Source: Gracilimonas mengyeensis
GTDB taxonomy: Bacteria; Bacteroidota; Rhodothermia; Balneolales; Balneolaceae
Length of the DNA: 64,000 nt
Assembly: GCF_900182705.1 (NCBI RefSeq)
Contig: NZ_FXTP01000009.1
Location: forward strand, 124,001-188,000
Direction: 5' to 3'
Shown here: positions 43,062 through 52,505 of the stretch, piece by piece
Position numbering within the stretch: the first letter of the stretch is position 1
Layout: the number at the start of each line of letters is the position of its first letter
The notes under the pieces: model-generated
Databases searched by the model: none
What the model was told of the DNA's origin: nothing
What the model saw: the letters and a program-made list of their open reading frames with translations, nothing else
Program-made: the position numbers and the translations under genes

Positions 43062-45770
43062 ATGAACAAAGTTACAACGATGCTTACCGTCTTGTTGGCC
43101 ATCTTAATTGGCTCAACAAGTGTATGGGCACAGGACGTTACGAAAATCCGTGACGCCCGACAGCTTGAAGAAGGCACTGAAGTTACTATAGAAGGGATTT
43201 TAACAACCCCGGATTATGGTTTCGATAATAATCAGTTCTTCATGCAAGACAGTACTGCCGGTATTGCTATTATTATTTTTAACAGTGATACAGAAGGCAA
43301 TAACGCAGATGGAAATTCTCCTTTTGCAGCTGGCGACAGTATCACTATTACTGGTACCACTGGCAGCTACAACGGACTGGTTCAGCTTGAATCAGCCGCT
43401 GGCAATTACACCATTATCAGCAGTGATAATGAATTGCCTGCTCCTGTTGCTATTTCTCCTGCCGACATTAAAACTGAAAGCGAATACCAGGGCATGCGTG
43501 TTAGCATTGCACCGGTATCTTTGGCTGAAGGTGAAGAATGGCCGGAAGATGCACAATCAGGTTCAGGCGTAAACGTAGATGTAGTAGCTGGTGATTCTAC
43601 TTTCACCCTGCGCATTGACCGTGACGAATCTTACTTTGACGGTGCAGAAGCCCCGGGCGAAAAATTCCAGCTGATTGGAAACCTTGGTGCATTCTATTCA
43701 CCGCAGGTATTTCCTTTCTATGAAACAGACATCAAAAACATTTACGATGTTTCTTTCACTATTAACACCTCCACCATTCCTGACACACTCAGCGAAGAAG
43801 ACTTTATTCAGCTTCGTGGTGCCGTTAATGGAGCCGGTGGCGATTATCTTGGTCAAATGATTGACTGGAACGACCAGTCTGACCTGGTTGCTGAAAATCA
43901 AGGCGGTGACTACTGGACCATAGATTTCATAATGGCCGAAGGCGATGAGTTTGTATTTAAAGTATGGTCTGGTTTTGATGCCACTTCCGGAACCGAGAAC
44001 GGTGACGGCGGATGGGAAATCATTGACGAAAACAGAAGCACTCGTACCTTCAGCGCTATGTCTGATACGTCTGTAACTTTGTATGCTGACAGCCAGACTG
44101 CTCCATACGAAAGCGTGGAAGACAGTGTAACTATGTTCTTCCGTGTAAACGTTGGTGCCTTTGTTCAGGATGAGTCTTTCAACCCTGAAACGGACAGTGT
44201 GGGCCTCCGTGGTAATCCGGATGTATTCCAAAACCCATCTGACTGGAGCTCTACTGCTATCTATCTTGAAAGAGAAGAAAAAGGCGTTGAAACTTCTGAC
44301 AACCTGTTCTATTCGGGTTCAGTTCGTGTAGACCAGGCAGCTGCTGATACTCTGGGATCTCTACCATACAAGTTTGTATTGGAAACCGAGACCGGAACCC
44401 TTTGGGATAATGTAGACGGTAATACCGATGGTAACCGCTTCATTGATGTTCCATCTGCCGACTCTACCATCCACTGGGTATACTTCCAGGAAAAAGCACC
44501 TACTTCTGCTGAGATTGTAACCACCGATATCACTTTTGAAGTGAACGTGGCAATTCTTGAGGTACTCGGATACTTTGATTCAGGTGTAGGCGACCAGGTT
44601 GTAGTACGCGGTGAACCACCATTGGATTGGGGAACCAGCGACTTTAACACCGCCAGCTTTGATGACCAGGATATCGTATGGCGCTTGACCAACACCTTCA
44701 CAAAAGCTGTGGGTAGCGAATTCGCATACAAATATTACATTGAATATGACGATTCCCGTACCGACGAGACGTCCGATAACTACATTGAAGCTATTGCTGA
44801 AAATGTGGACTTTGGATACGAAGAGCCGGTAACTACCGGTGGTGCCGACCGCATGTTTGAAGTACAAGATATGGAATCACAAGGCACTGGCGTTCAGTAC
44901 TACAACGGTGTAAACATTGGTGGTTTGATTGATCCAGCTAATACTCCTGACGGTACGGTTGCAGTAACCTTCCGCATTGATATGTCGGCTGCACTAGAGC
45001 ATGAAGTGCCTTTCCGTCCTGAAGAAGATTCACTGTACTTCCAGTTTGAATCAAAATATACCGCACTAACCCAAGGTGTACGCTCTGGTAACGGTTATTT
45101 TGAGGATGTTGTGAATAACGGAACTCCTGAAGACTTGGAGCCCCTGCGCTTTACTCCGGTTGAAGGTGAAGCCAATATCTATGAACTGACGATGGAACTA
45201 CAACTGCCTACTCTCAATGACTTTGGCTTTGTTGTGAAGTACGGTCAGCCTTTCACTGAGTTTGAAAGCATGGTTACCAACGGTTCTGGCTTTGATGCCG
45301 GACGTCGTTATTACCAGTTCATTGAGCCTACTTCGGTAGATTACAACGGCGAAGATCCATTCCTTGGAGAGCTGTATGTATCTCAATGGCCTACAACATA
45401 CACTATGCCTACCGTAACATGGGCAGCTGAAGATCTTGAGTTTGATGTTCAGCCGGATTACGCTGCACTGGCCACCAGTACAGAAGAGCCTTCTCAGGAA
45501 ATTACAGGTTATGAGTTGTCTCAGAACTATCCGAACCCATTCAACCCAACTACCAAGATAAACTTTGTGCTTCCTTCAGTTTCTGAAGTGAACCTCACCG
45601 TTTACAACCTGTTGGGACAAAAAGTGACCAGCCTGGTTTCTGGTCAGAGAATGAACGCTGGTTCTCATACCGTAGCGTTTGATGCGTCTGCACTTTCATC
45701 CGGAATTTATTTCTACGAACTGAAAGCCGGAAACTTCGTACAGCAGCGCAAAATGACTTTGATTAAGTAA
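43062..45770 (+). CDS. Secreted protein with OB-fold-like domain, starch-binding-like repeats and type IX sorting domain
   Basis: The product (902 residues from the ATG at 43062) has a signal peptide and an OB-fold-like region (EGTEVTIEGILTTPDYGFDNN ... FFMQDSTAGIAI). About four repeats follow, each starting like VTFRIDMSAAL / ITFEVNVAILE / MFFRVNVGAFV / VSFTINTSTI and leading to an LRG-type strand, as in CBM20-like or SusE/F-type modules. The end is a canonical Por sorting domain (NYPNPFNPTTKINF ... LKAGNFVQQRKMTLIK). It should sit on the cell surface and hold starch. A GAGG ribosome site 6 nt before the second ATG supports that start; an ATG at 43050 is possible. Confidence 0.82.
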   Translation: MNKVTTMLTVLLAILIGSTSVWAQDVTKIRDARQLEEGTEVTIEGILTTPDYGFDNNQFFMQDSTAGIAIIIFNSDTEGNNADGNSPFAAGDSITITGTTGSYNGLVQLESAAGNYTIISSDNELPAPVAISPADIKTESEYQGMRVSIAPVSLAEGEEWPEDAQSGSGVNVDVVAGDSTFTLRIDRDESYFDGAEAPGEKFQLIGNLGAFYSPQVFPFYETDIKNIYDVSFTINTSTIPDTLSEEDFIQLRGAVNGAGGDYLGQMIDWNDQSDLVAENQGGDYWTIDFIMAEGDEFVFKVWSGFDATSGTENGDGGWEIIDENRSTRTFSAMSDTSVTLYADSQTAPYESVEDSVTMFFRVNVGAFVQDESFNPETDSVGLRGNPDVFQNPSDWSSTAIYLEREEKGVETSDNLFYSGSVRVDQAAADTLGSLPYKFVLETETGTLWDNVDGNTDGNRFIDVPSADSTIHWVYFQEKAPTSAEIVTTDITFEVNVAILEVLGYFDSGVGDQVVVRGEPPLDWGTSDFNTASFDDQDIVWRLTNTFTKAVGSEFAYKYYIEYDDSRTDETSDNYIEAIAENVDFGYEEPVTTGGADRMFEVQDMESQGTGVQYYNGVNIGGLIDPANTPDGTVAVTFRIDMSAALEHEVPFRPEEDSLYFQFESKYTALTQGVRSGNGYFEDVVNNGTPEDLEPLRFTPVEGEANIYELTMELQLPTLNDFGFVVKYGQPFTEFESMVTNGSGFDAGRRYYQFIEPTSVDYNGEDPFLGELYVSQWPTTYTMPTVTWAAEDLEFDVQPDYAALATSTEEPSQEITGYELSQNYPNPFNPTTKINFVLPSVSEVNLTVYNLLGQKVTSLVSGQRMNAGSHTVAFDASALSSGIYFYELKAGNFVQQRKMTLIK

Positions 45771-45794
45771 TAGATACCCTTTAATAAGTCTTTT

Positions 45795-45824
45795 CGCAGG
45801 CACTTTGACCGGTGCCTGCGTTTT
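45795..45824 (+). terminator. Terminator between the starch-binding-like gene and lacI-type gene
   Basis: CGCAGGCAC (45795-45803) pairs with GTGCCTGCG (45812-45820) around an 8-nt loop, followed by TTTT. It probably reduces read-through into the regulator gene 20 bp further on. Confidence 0.75.
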
Positions 45825-45843
45825 CACTTAACTCACTCATATT

Positions 45844-46857
45844 TTGCCAGCAACTATATACGATATCGCCAAAAAAGCCGGTGTAAGCATCGCCACTGTA
45901 TCGCGTGTGTTTAACAACAGCGCCAAAGTATCCGACAAAGCCCGCACCAAAGTCATGAAGGTGGCGGACGAGATGGGATATCATCCCCAGGCTTATGCCC
46001 AGGGATTGGCCAGCCGTAAAAACAACACGGTAATGATTGTGGTGCCTGTTATCTCCAACTATTTCTTTATGGAAGTGTTGAGTGGCGTACAGGATAAATT
46101 AAGCCAGCTGAATTACGAACTAAGTATCTTCAATATCTCCCCAAACAAGGATATAGAAGAACAGGTGGAGCATGTGCTAAAACGCCGCTGGGCGGAAGGC
46201 TATCTGTTCATTTCCATTCATCTGGAAGACAGTCAGTGGGAGAACCTGAAACGCTACAACGTGCCCATCACACTTATTGACGAGCACTACGAAGGCTTCG
46301 ACTCGGTGAGTGTGGATAACGCCCAGGGAGCATACCGGGCAGCAAAAAGCTTTTTTGAACAAGGCTATAAACGAGTGGCAATGCTATCTGCCCTGGAAAC
46401 TTCGAAGCCTATACGCGACCGGATGAAAGGTTATAAGAAGGCTCTCAATGAATTTAACTTGAGCTTTGATGAAAAGCTGGTTGTGAAAGGTGATAGCATG
46501 CAGCGCGACGGTTTTACCGAGCGGGCAGGCTATGAAGCCATGACGAAAATCCTGGACATGAAGCCCATGCCGGAGGCCTGTTTTTGTGCTTCCGATATTC
46601 AGGCCGTGGGCGCTCTGAAAGCTATGCAAGATACGGGCAAACGTATCCCCATTATTGGCTATGATGATATCGAATTGGCCGAATATATGGGACTCTCCAC
46701 CATCCGTCAGCCCATGCGGGATATGGGCTTTTTTGCTACCCAAAATCTTATCGACCGGATGAACAATCCCGAGAAAGCCATCTCCCAAACCATCTATTCG
46801 CCCGAGCTGGTTGCCCGCTCATCTACCGAGGTTAAAAACAAAAAGACCGGTTCCTAA
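45844..46857 (+). CDS. LacI-family transcription regulator of the alpha-glucan locus
   Basis: The 337-residue protein has an N-terminal LacI helix-turn-helix (residues ~4-24, IYDIAKKAGVSIATVSRVFN) with the hinge YHPQAYAQGLASRK. A periplasmic-binding-like effector domain follows, with ASDIQAVGALKAM and IIGYDDIELAEYMGLSTIRQP. It probably senses maltose or maltodextrin and binds the palindromes at 33165-33201 and 33405-33420. The start is a TTG (PATIYDI follows). The gene lies between surface proteins and the first GH13 enzyme, 15 bp before the latter. Confidence 0.93.
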   Translation: MPATIYDIAKKAGVSIATVSRVFNNSAKVSDKARTKVMKVADEMGYHPQAYAQGLASRKNNTVMIVVPVISNYFFMEVLSGVQDKLSQLNYELSIFNISPNKDIEEQVEHVLKRRWAEGYLFISIHLEDSQWENLKRYNVPITLIDEHYEGFDSVSVDNAQGAYRAAKSFFEQGYKRVAMLSALETSKPIRDRMKGYKKALNEFNLSFDEKLVVKGDSMQRDGFTERAGYEAMTKILDMKPMPEACFCASDIQAVGALKAMQDTGKRIPIIGYDDIELAEYMGLSTIRQPMRDMGFFATQNLIDRMNNPEKAISQTIYSPELVARSSTEVKNKKTGS

Positions 46858-46872
46858 TTACAGATATTTCCT

Positions 46873-49749
46873 ATGAAGTTTTTGTCGTCCATATTTTTTT
46901 TATCTCTTGTATTCTTTTCTGTTGATGCGTTAGCTCAAAACAGCATCGATGTTACCTTTCGTTATCACGCCAATGAAAATGCCGTGCGTGCTTTTGTGCC
47001 TGGCGGTTTTAACGAGTGGGGCAGCAATGAAAGCGGCCGTATTGCCGTGGATAATGTTTCCCTGATGCAGGAAGACGAAAAAAATGGTTTTTGGTATAAA
47101 ACCATCTCGCTAACGGTAGGAGGCGGTGGCTCCTCCAATAACGGCACATCAGGCTATGCGTACAAATTTCACGAACAATACAATAGCAGTGGCAGCGACT
47201 GGAATTGGTTCACCGATCCGCTGAATCCCATCGCGATTGGGCAGAACAACGATTCTTTTATTGAAGTAACCCACCCGCTCATTTTCCAGGTGCAGCCATC
47301 CACAGGGGATATCCTTGATGAAACTGCAGAAATCTGGGCCACGGTAGCGGCTTTAGCCTCCGATTCTATTGATGTGAATGCTTCTGAGATTTATATGAAC
47401 GGGGAAGCGGTAGCTACTTTTGAAGGACATTATGAGAAAGAGCGTCAACTGTTTTTTGTGAAAGATATCACCAGTCTAAACCCCGTAGTGGGAGAGAATG
47501 AGATGGAGCTGATTGCCATAACGGAATCTGGTGAAACTACATCATACACGGTGGAATTTTTGTACCTGCCAGAAGTGGAACCGGAGTTAGTAGCCAGACC
47601 GGCAGGTTTGGAAGATGGCATCACTTACGGAGAAAGTGTAACCGATCCGGTTCGTCTCTCGCTGTTTGCACCCGCTAAAGATTATGTGTTTGTGATTGGA
47701 GATTTTAACAACTGGACGCCCGGTGAGAACTACCTCATGAAGAAAGACTCTCTTAAAGCCGACAGCGTTTGGCATTGGATCGAAATTGAGGGGTTGAGCC
47801 CCGGGCAGGAATATGCTTTTCAATATTTAGTGGAAGGCGAGCAACGCATAGCTGATCCGTATTCAGCGTTGGTACTGGATCCAAATAATGATCAGTATAT
47901 TTCCAACCAAACTTTTCCGGATTTAAAAGCCTATCCCGAAGGTAAAACCACGGGATATGCAACCTTACTTCAGCCTGGCAAAGAAGCCTACGAATGGGAA
48001 ATCACTGATTTCGCAAAGCCGGCTAAAGAAGAGATGGTGATTTACGAGTTACTGCTTCGTGATTTCCTGGAAACCAGCAATTTCCAAACCCTCACCGATA
48101 GTCTCGATTACCTTGAACATTTAGGGGTGAACGCCATTGAGCTGATGCCGGTGAGCGAGTTTGACGGCAATCTTTCCTGGGGATATAATCCGAGCTTCCA
48201 TCTGGCCCTGGATAAATATTACGGCACCCCTGAAGCCTTCAAGCGTTTTGTGGATGAAGCCCATAAGCGAGGAATGGCCGTAATTTTGGATGTGGTGATG
48301 AATCACGCCACCGATGCCAACCCGTTCTACCAAATGTACGGCAATGACGACAGTTACTATTTCAATTCCTCCGCCCGACACAGCTACAGTGTGTTTAATG
48401 ATTTCGATCATTCCTACTCCGGTACCCAATACTACACCAAACGAATGATTGAGCACTGGGTTGAGGAATACAAGGTGGATGGTTTTCGCTGGGATTTAAC
48501 CAAAGGCTTTACCCAAAGCTGCTCCGCTAATGATGGAGGCTGTACCAATTCATACCAACAGGACCGCGTTGATTTACTGAAGAAATACGCCGACTGGCAG
48601 TGGGCCGCAGATTCCACTTTTATTGTGATTTTTGAACATCTGGGTGGCGAAAATGAGGAAAAAGAGTGGGCCAATTACCGCATCGATGAAGGAAAAGGGG
48701 TAATGCTGTGGGGCAATGAAAATCACCAATACAGTGAGGCTGCCATGGGATACAGCTCGAATTTGACGGGCGTGCTGTCTGAATCCCGAAGCAGTTTTGA
48801 GAGGCGCCATCGTGTGGGATATATGGAAAGCCACGATGAGCAATGGCTGATGTTTAAGAACCTGATGTTTGGGAATTCCAACGATGAACTGGATTACGAT
48901 ATTACCAAGTTGGGGACGGCACTGAACAGGCAAAAACTGGCCGGGGCGTTTTTCTTCACACTGCCTGGACCAAAAATGATATGGCAGTTTGGCGAGCTCG
49001 GTTACGGTTACGGCGAAAACGGCGAACAATGTTTACGGGAAGATCCCGATTGTCCATCTTCAGCTCCTGGAAGGACATCCGCTAAACCCATCCGATGGGA
49101 TTATTACGAAGATGCAGGCCGGTACAAGCTGTATCAAAGCTGGAGCGCGTTGATCAATCTGCGGAACAGCAGCCCTGCTTTTACCGATCCCCAATCGTTT
49201 GAATACGATCTGGAAGGCACCATTAAAAGCATCACCCTGCAACACGAAGATACCGACGTGGTGATTATCGGTAACTTCAGTGTAAACAATTTCGATTTCC
49301 CTGCAGAATTTACGACAACCGGTACCTGGTACGACTTTTTTGAAGGAACATCGATAGATGTGACAGAAACTGAACAGGATGTGTTTCTGGGACCAGGAGA
49401 ATTCAAGATCTACACCACTAAAGAATTTGAAAGTCCTGAGCAAGACTTGCTGACTTCGAAGGATGAAAACGGCCAACAGCTACCGGAAGCATTCCGGCTC
49501 AACCAAAATTATCCAAATCCCTTCAACCCGAGTACGGTAATCAGTTATCAGTTGGCAGGGAACAGCGAGGTAAGCCTGAAAGTGTATGATATGCTAGGTC
49601 GCGAAGTAGCAGAGTTGGTGAATGGACGAAAAACAGCAGGTTCATACGAAGTCAGTTTTGATGCATCACAGCTTAGCAGCGGTATGTACATCTATCGCCT
49701 GAAAGCAGGAAGCAAAGTGTTCACCCAAAAGATGATGCTCATTAAGTAA
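46873..49749 (+). CDS. Secreted GH13 alpha-amylase with type IX sorting domain
   Basis: The 958-residue protein has a signal peptide, beta-sandwich modules (~22-360, with a CBM48-like segment VFVIGDFNNWTP) and a GH13 TIM barrel. Conserved regions are DVVMNH, GFRWD with nucleophile Asp541, IFEHLGG with acid/base Glu589, and ESHD with His654-Asp655. The C-terminal ~80 residues form a Por sorting domain (NYPNPFNPSTVISY ... KAGSKVFTQKMMLIK), so it is exported by type IX secretion and probably attached to the surface. It should cut starch outside the cell. Confidence 0.93.
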   Translation: MKFLSSIFFLSLVFFSVDALAQNSIDVTFRYHANENAVRAFVPGGFNEWGSNESGRIAVDNVSLMQEDEKNGFWYKTISLTVGGGGSSNNGTSGYAYKFHEQYNSSGSDWNWFTDPLNPIAIGQNNDSFIEVTHPLIFQVQPSTGDILDETAEIWATVAALASDSIDVNASEIYMNGEAVATFEGHYEKERQLFFVKDITSLNPVVGENEMELIAITESGETTSYTVEFLYLPEVEPELVARPAGLEDGITYGESVTDPVRLSLFAPAKDYVFVIGDFNNWTPGENYLMKKDSLKADSVWHWIEIEGLSPGQEYAFQYLVEGEQRIADPYSALVLDPNNDQYISNQTFPDLKAYPEGKTTGYATLLQPGKEAYEWEITDFAKPAKEEMVIYELLLRDFLETSNFQTLTDSLDYLEHLGVNAIELMPVSEFDGNLSWGYNPSFHLALDKYYGTPEAFKRFVDEAHKRGMAVILDVVMNHATDANPFYQMYGNDDSYYFNSSARHSYSVFNDFDHSYSGTQYYTKRMIEHWVEEYKVDGFRWDLTKGFTQSCSANDGGCTNSYQQDRVDLLKKYADWQWAADSTFIVIFEHLGGENEEKEWANYRIDEGKGVMLWGNENHQYSEAAMGYSSNLTGVLSESRSSFERRHRVGYMESHDEQWLMFKNLMFGNSNDELDYDITKLGTALNRQKLAGAFFFTLPGPKMIWQFGELGYGYGENGEQCLREDPDCPSSAPGRTSAKPIRWDYYEDAGRYKLYQSWSALINLRNSSPAFTDPQSFEYDLEGTIKSITLQHEDTDVVIIGNFSVNNFDFPAEFTTTGTWYDFFEGTSIDVTETEQDVFLGPGEFKIYTTKEFESPEQDLLTSKDENGQQLPEAFRLNQNYPNPFNPSTVISYQLAGNSEVSLKVYDMLGREVAELVNGRKTAGSYEVSFDASQLSSGMYIYRLKAGSKVFTQKMMLIK

Positions 49750-49754
49750 TTGAC

Positions 49755-49800
49755 GATTGATGAATAGTGATTTATGATTTTAAATCATCCATCATCAATC
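49755..49800. repeat. Imperfect inverted repeat between two GH13 genes
   Basis: GATTGATGA (49755-49763) is repeated inversely at 49792-49800, and ATGATTT/AAATCAT (49774-49788) forms the tip. The words GATTGATG, TAGTGATT and TGATTTAT recall the octamer arrays near 4.1 kb. It could act as a weak terminator or mRNA-stabilising hairpin. Confidence 0.6.
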
Positions 49801-49819
49801 ATAAATAATAAATCAAAAG

Positions 49820-52183
49820 ATGAATAAGGTTCTAAAGTTTACGGCCACTTTATTAGTACTTTTGTCAATTGGATGTTCTTCACCAATTAAGGCTCCGCAG
49901 GAATCGCAGGTTTTTGGGCTAGCTACGCCGGTGCAGCTGGAGTTTGGTGAGACTGAACTGGTAACCGCCGATTATTTCATTGATCCCGTTTTGATTGATT
50001 CTGTAGCTGCTCCTGAGGAATTAAAGGTGAATTTGTCGGAGGATAAACTTGCGATCACCATTTCCGGTTCCCTGGAAAAACCATTGGATGTTCTGGAGAT
50101 TTGGGCCGATGGTTTTGCCTATGACTTTCTGCTGAAACAATCCAACAAAGAAGAAATTACGATTACTTACGAGCCAGAGCAGAGTGTTTCTTCAGTTAAG
50201 CTGAAAGGGGAAATGAATAACTGGAATCCCAATGCGGCAGTTTTTGAGAAAAAAGGCGAAACTTGGGAAACTACCATGCTGGTGAATAAGGGTGTGTATC
50301 AATACGTGTTGGTGGTAGATGGACAGGAAATGACCGACCCTGCCAATCCAAACACCGTGTCCAACGGAATGGGCGGTACAAATTCTGTACTTACCGTGGG
50401 CAATATGGAAGCCAAAAAACCCGCTCTGCAAACCTACGATCATTCCGGTCCGTCCCTGTATCTGAAAACAGCATTTCCCGAGAATACCATTGTCTTTTGG
50501 GAAAATTATCAGCTCAGTACGCGTCATCAGGATCAAATTGTAAGTGTAGAAATTCCGGCCAATGCCGATGATTTTGAACGATCAGAAATACGAGCCTGGA
50601 CTTTTGCGGAAAACGGACAGCTTTCCAATGACGTATTGATTCCCCTGCAAAACGGACAAGTTATAACCGATACCGGTCAGCTAACGCGACACGATTACCA
50701 GGGCTGGAACATGTATTTTGTGCTGATTGACCGTTTCAAGGATGGCAATTCGGCTAATACGCGAAAAGTCGACGATCCCAACATTCATCCCAAAGCCAAT
50801 TACTACGGTGGTGATTTTGCCGGCATCACCCAAAAAATACAAGACGGTTACTTCGAAGAAATTGGCGTGAATACACTGTGGCTTTCACCCATCACCCAAA
50901 ACCCGGAAGGCGCTTATGGCCTGTGGGACAAAGGTGGAGTGACCACCACTTTTTCAGGCTATCACGGCTACTGGCCAGTATCTTCTTCTAAGCTGGATGA
51001 TCGATTTGGTACCGAAGAGGAATTCCGCGAGTTGCTGGATGTGGCGCACCAAAACAACATGAGCGTGATTCTCGATTATGTGGCGAACCACGTGCATGAA
51101 GAGCACCCTGTGTATCAGCGAAATCCAGAATGGGCCACGGATTTGTACCTGCCGGATGGCACCCTAAATACCGAAAAATGGGATGAACACCGTCTCACCA
51201 CCTGGTTCGATACCTTCATGCCTACACTGGATTTTTCCAAACAGGAAGTGATAGAGACTATGACGGACTCCGCTTTGTTCTGGGTGAAAGAATTTGAACT
51301 TGACGGTTTCCGTCACGATGCCACCAAACATATTCAGCTGGAATTCTGGCGAACGCTCACCCGAAAAATCAAAGATTCTGTGACCATTCCCACGGGCAAG
51401 CGTGTATTTCAGATTGGGGAGACCTATGGCAGCCGGGAGCTTATTGCCAGTTACATCAATTCCGGTATGCTGGATTCACAGTTTGATTTCAATATCTACG
51501 ATGCCGGGCTGAACACTTTTGGGCAGGGGAATTCTTTTGAAAATCTCCGAACACAGTTGCAGGAAAGCTTCAATTACTACGGCTACCACAATTTGATGGG
51601 CTATATCTCTGGCAATCATGATAAAACAAGATTTATTACCCTCACCAGCGGGGAAGTGCGCTGGGATGAAGACGGCAAGCTGGCCGGCTGGACCCGTGAA
51701 ATCGAAGACCCAGAGGCTTTTGCCTACGATCGCCTGAGCATGTTTCATGCTTTCAATCAAACCATCCCAGGCATTCCGGTCACTTATCAGGGTGATGAAT
51801 ACGGGCAACCTGGAGCGAATGATCCCGACAACCGCCGCTGGATGGAATTTGAGAAAGATGAACTGAGTGAACATGAGCTTCGAAATCGAAATATATACAC
51901 GAAGCTGACCGAATTGCGGACCTCAGAAATGCCACTTTTGTATGGTGATTTCCAGTTCCACACCACTACCGAAAATACCCTGGCATATTCTCGTGCTTAT
52001 TTTGAGAATCAGGTGATTGTGGTGTTTAATAAAGGCGGTCAAAGCGAAGAGATTGAAGTAGAACTCCGCGAAGAATTTGATTACAGCCAGCTGCAAGCGC
52101 AGTTTGGGCATGACTTCAGGGTAGATGAGGGACGGTTGTTTGTCACCCTTCAACCCAACCAATTTGAAATATTGACGTTGTGA
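49820..52183 (+). CDS. GH13 glucan hydrolase lipoprotein with CBM48-like N-terminus
   Basis: The 787-residue protein is a lipoprotein (Cys19 in SIGC). A CBM48/E-set module follows (~120-195, KLKGEMNNWNPNAAVFEKKG), then a second beta module and a catalytic barrel. Key residues are DYVANH, Asp500 in DGFRHD, Glu534 in QIGETYG and His600-Asp601 in SGNHDKTRF. Overall it resembles SusA/neopullulanase-type enzymes that cut oligosaccharides in the periplasm or at the outer membrane. It is a plausible partner of the secreted amylase upstream; product specificity cannot be told. Confidence 0.9.
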   Translation: MNKVLKFTATLLVLLSIGCSSPIKAPQESQVFGLATPVQLEFGETELVTADYFIDPVLIDSVAAPEELKVNLSEDKLAITISGSLEKPLDVLEIWADGFAYDFLLKQSNKEEITITYEPEQSVSSVKLKGEMNNWNPNAAVFEKKGETWETTMLVNKGVYQYVLVVDGQEMTDPANPNTVSNGMGGTNSVLTVGNMEAKKPALQTYDHSGPSLYLKTAFPENTIVFWENYQLSTRHQDQIVSVEIPANADDFERSEIRAWTFAENGQLSNDVLIPLQNGQVITDTGQLTRHDYQGWNMYFVLIDRFKDGNSANTRKVDDPNIHPKANYYGGDFAGITQKIQDGYFEEIGVNTLWLSPITQNPEGAYGLWDKGGVTTTFSGYHGYWPVSSSKLDDRFGTEEEFRELLDVAHQNNMSVILDYVANHVHEEHPVYQRNPEWATDLYLPDGTLNTEKWDEHRLTTWFDTFMPTLDFSKQEVIETMTDSALFWVKEFELDGFRHDATKHIQLEFWRTLTRKIKDSVTIPTGKRVFQIGETYGSRELIASYINSGMLDSQFDFNIYDAGLNTFGQGNSFENLRTQLQESFNYYGYHNLMGYISGNHDKTRFITLTSGEVRWDEDGKLAGWTREIEDPEAFAYDRLSMFHAFNQTIPGIPVTYQGDEYGQPGANDPDNRRWMEFEKDELSEHELRNRNIYTKLTELRTSEMPLLYGDFQFHTTTENTLAYSRAYFENQVIVVFNKGGQSEEIEVELREEFDYSQLQAQFGHDFRVDEGRLFVTLQPNQFEILTL

Positions 52184-52505
52184 GATGGGATGCTGGAAAG
52201 AGTTGTCACTCGAATCCAACATCGTACATCCCTCTCGTTCAGAGCTGAAGCTCTAAACGGGTCTCCCTTCCAAGGGAGAATTATCCAAAATGAAATCAAG
52301 AATAGTTTAAGACTCAGAATTTGAAACTATATCTGAATATGGATAAGGGTGATTCCCTCTTTGAAGAGGGACAGCAAATGATCTGTGATCATTTGCAGGG
52401 AGATGTGAGATGCTGGGATAAGCACAGTCACTCGAATTCAACATCCTTAATCCCAAGACTTTCAACAAAACGAAATTTATAAACACAAACATCACCAAAA
52501 AATCC
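52184..52505. other. Intergenic cluster of REP-like hairpins
   Basis: No gene is supported in these 322 bases, but at least four hairpins are present: CGTT-AGAGC-TGAA-GCTCT-AACG (52236-52259), CTCCCTT-CC-AAGGGAG (52263-52278), CCCTCTT-TG-AAGAGGG (52355-52370) and GCAAATGAT-CTGTG-ATCATTTGC (52374-52396). Similar flanking text (GATGGGATGCTGG / GAGATGCTGGGAT) appears at both ends, suggesting a duplicated unit. They resemble the REP-like hairpins at 27.3 and 63.5 kb. Confidence 0.65.
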
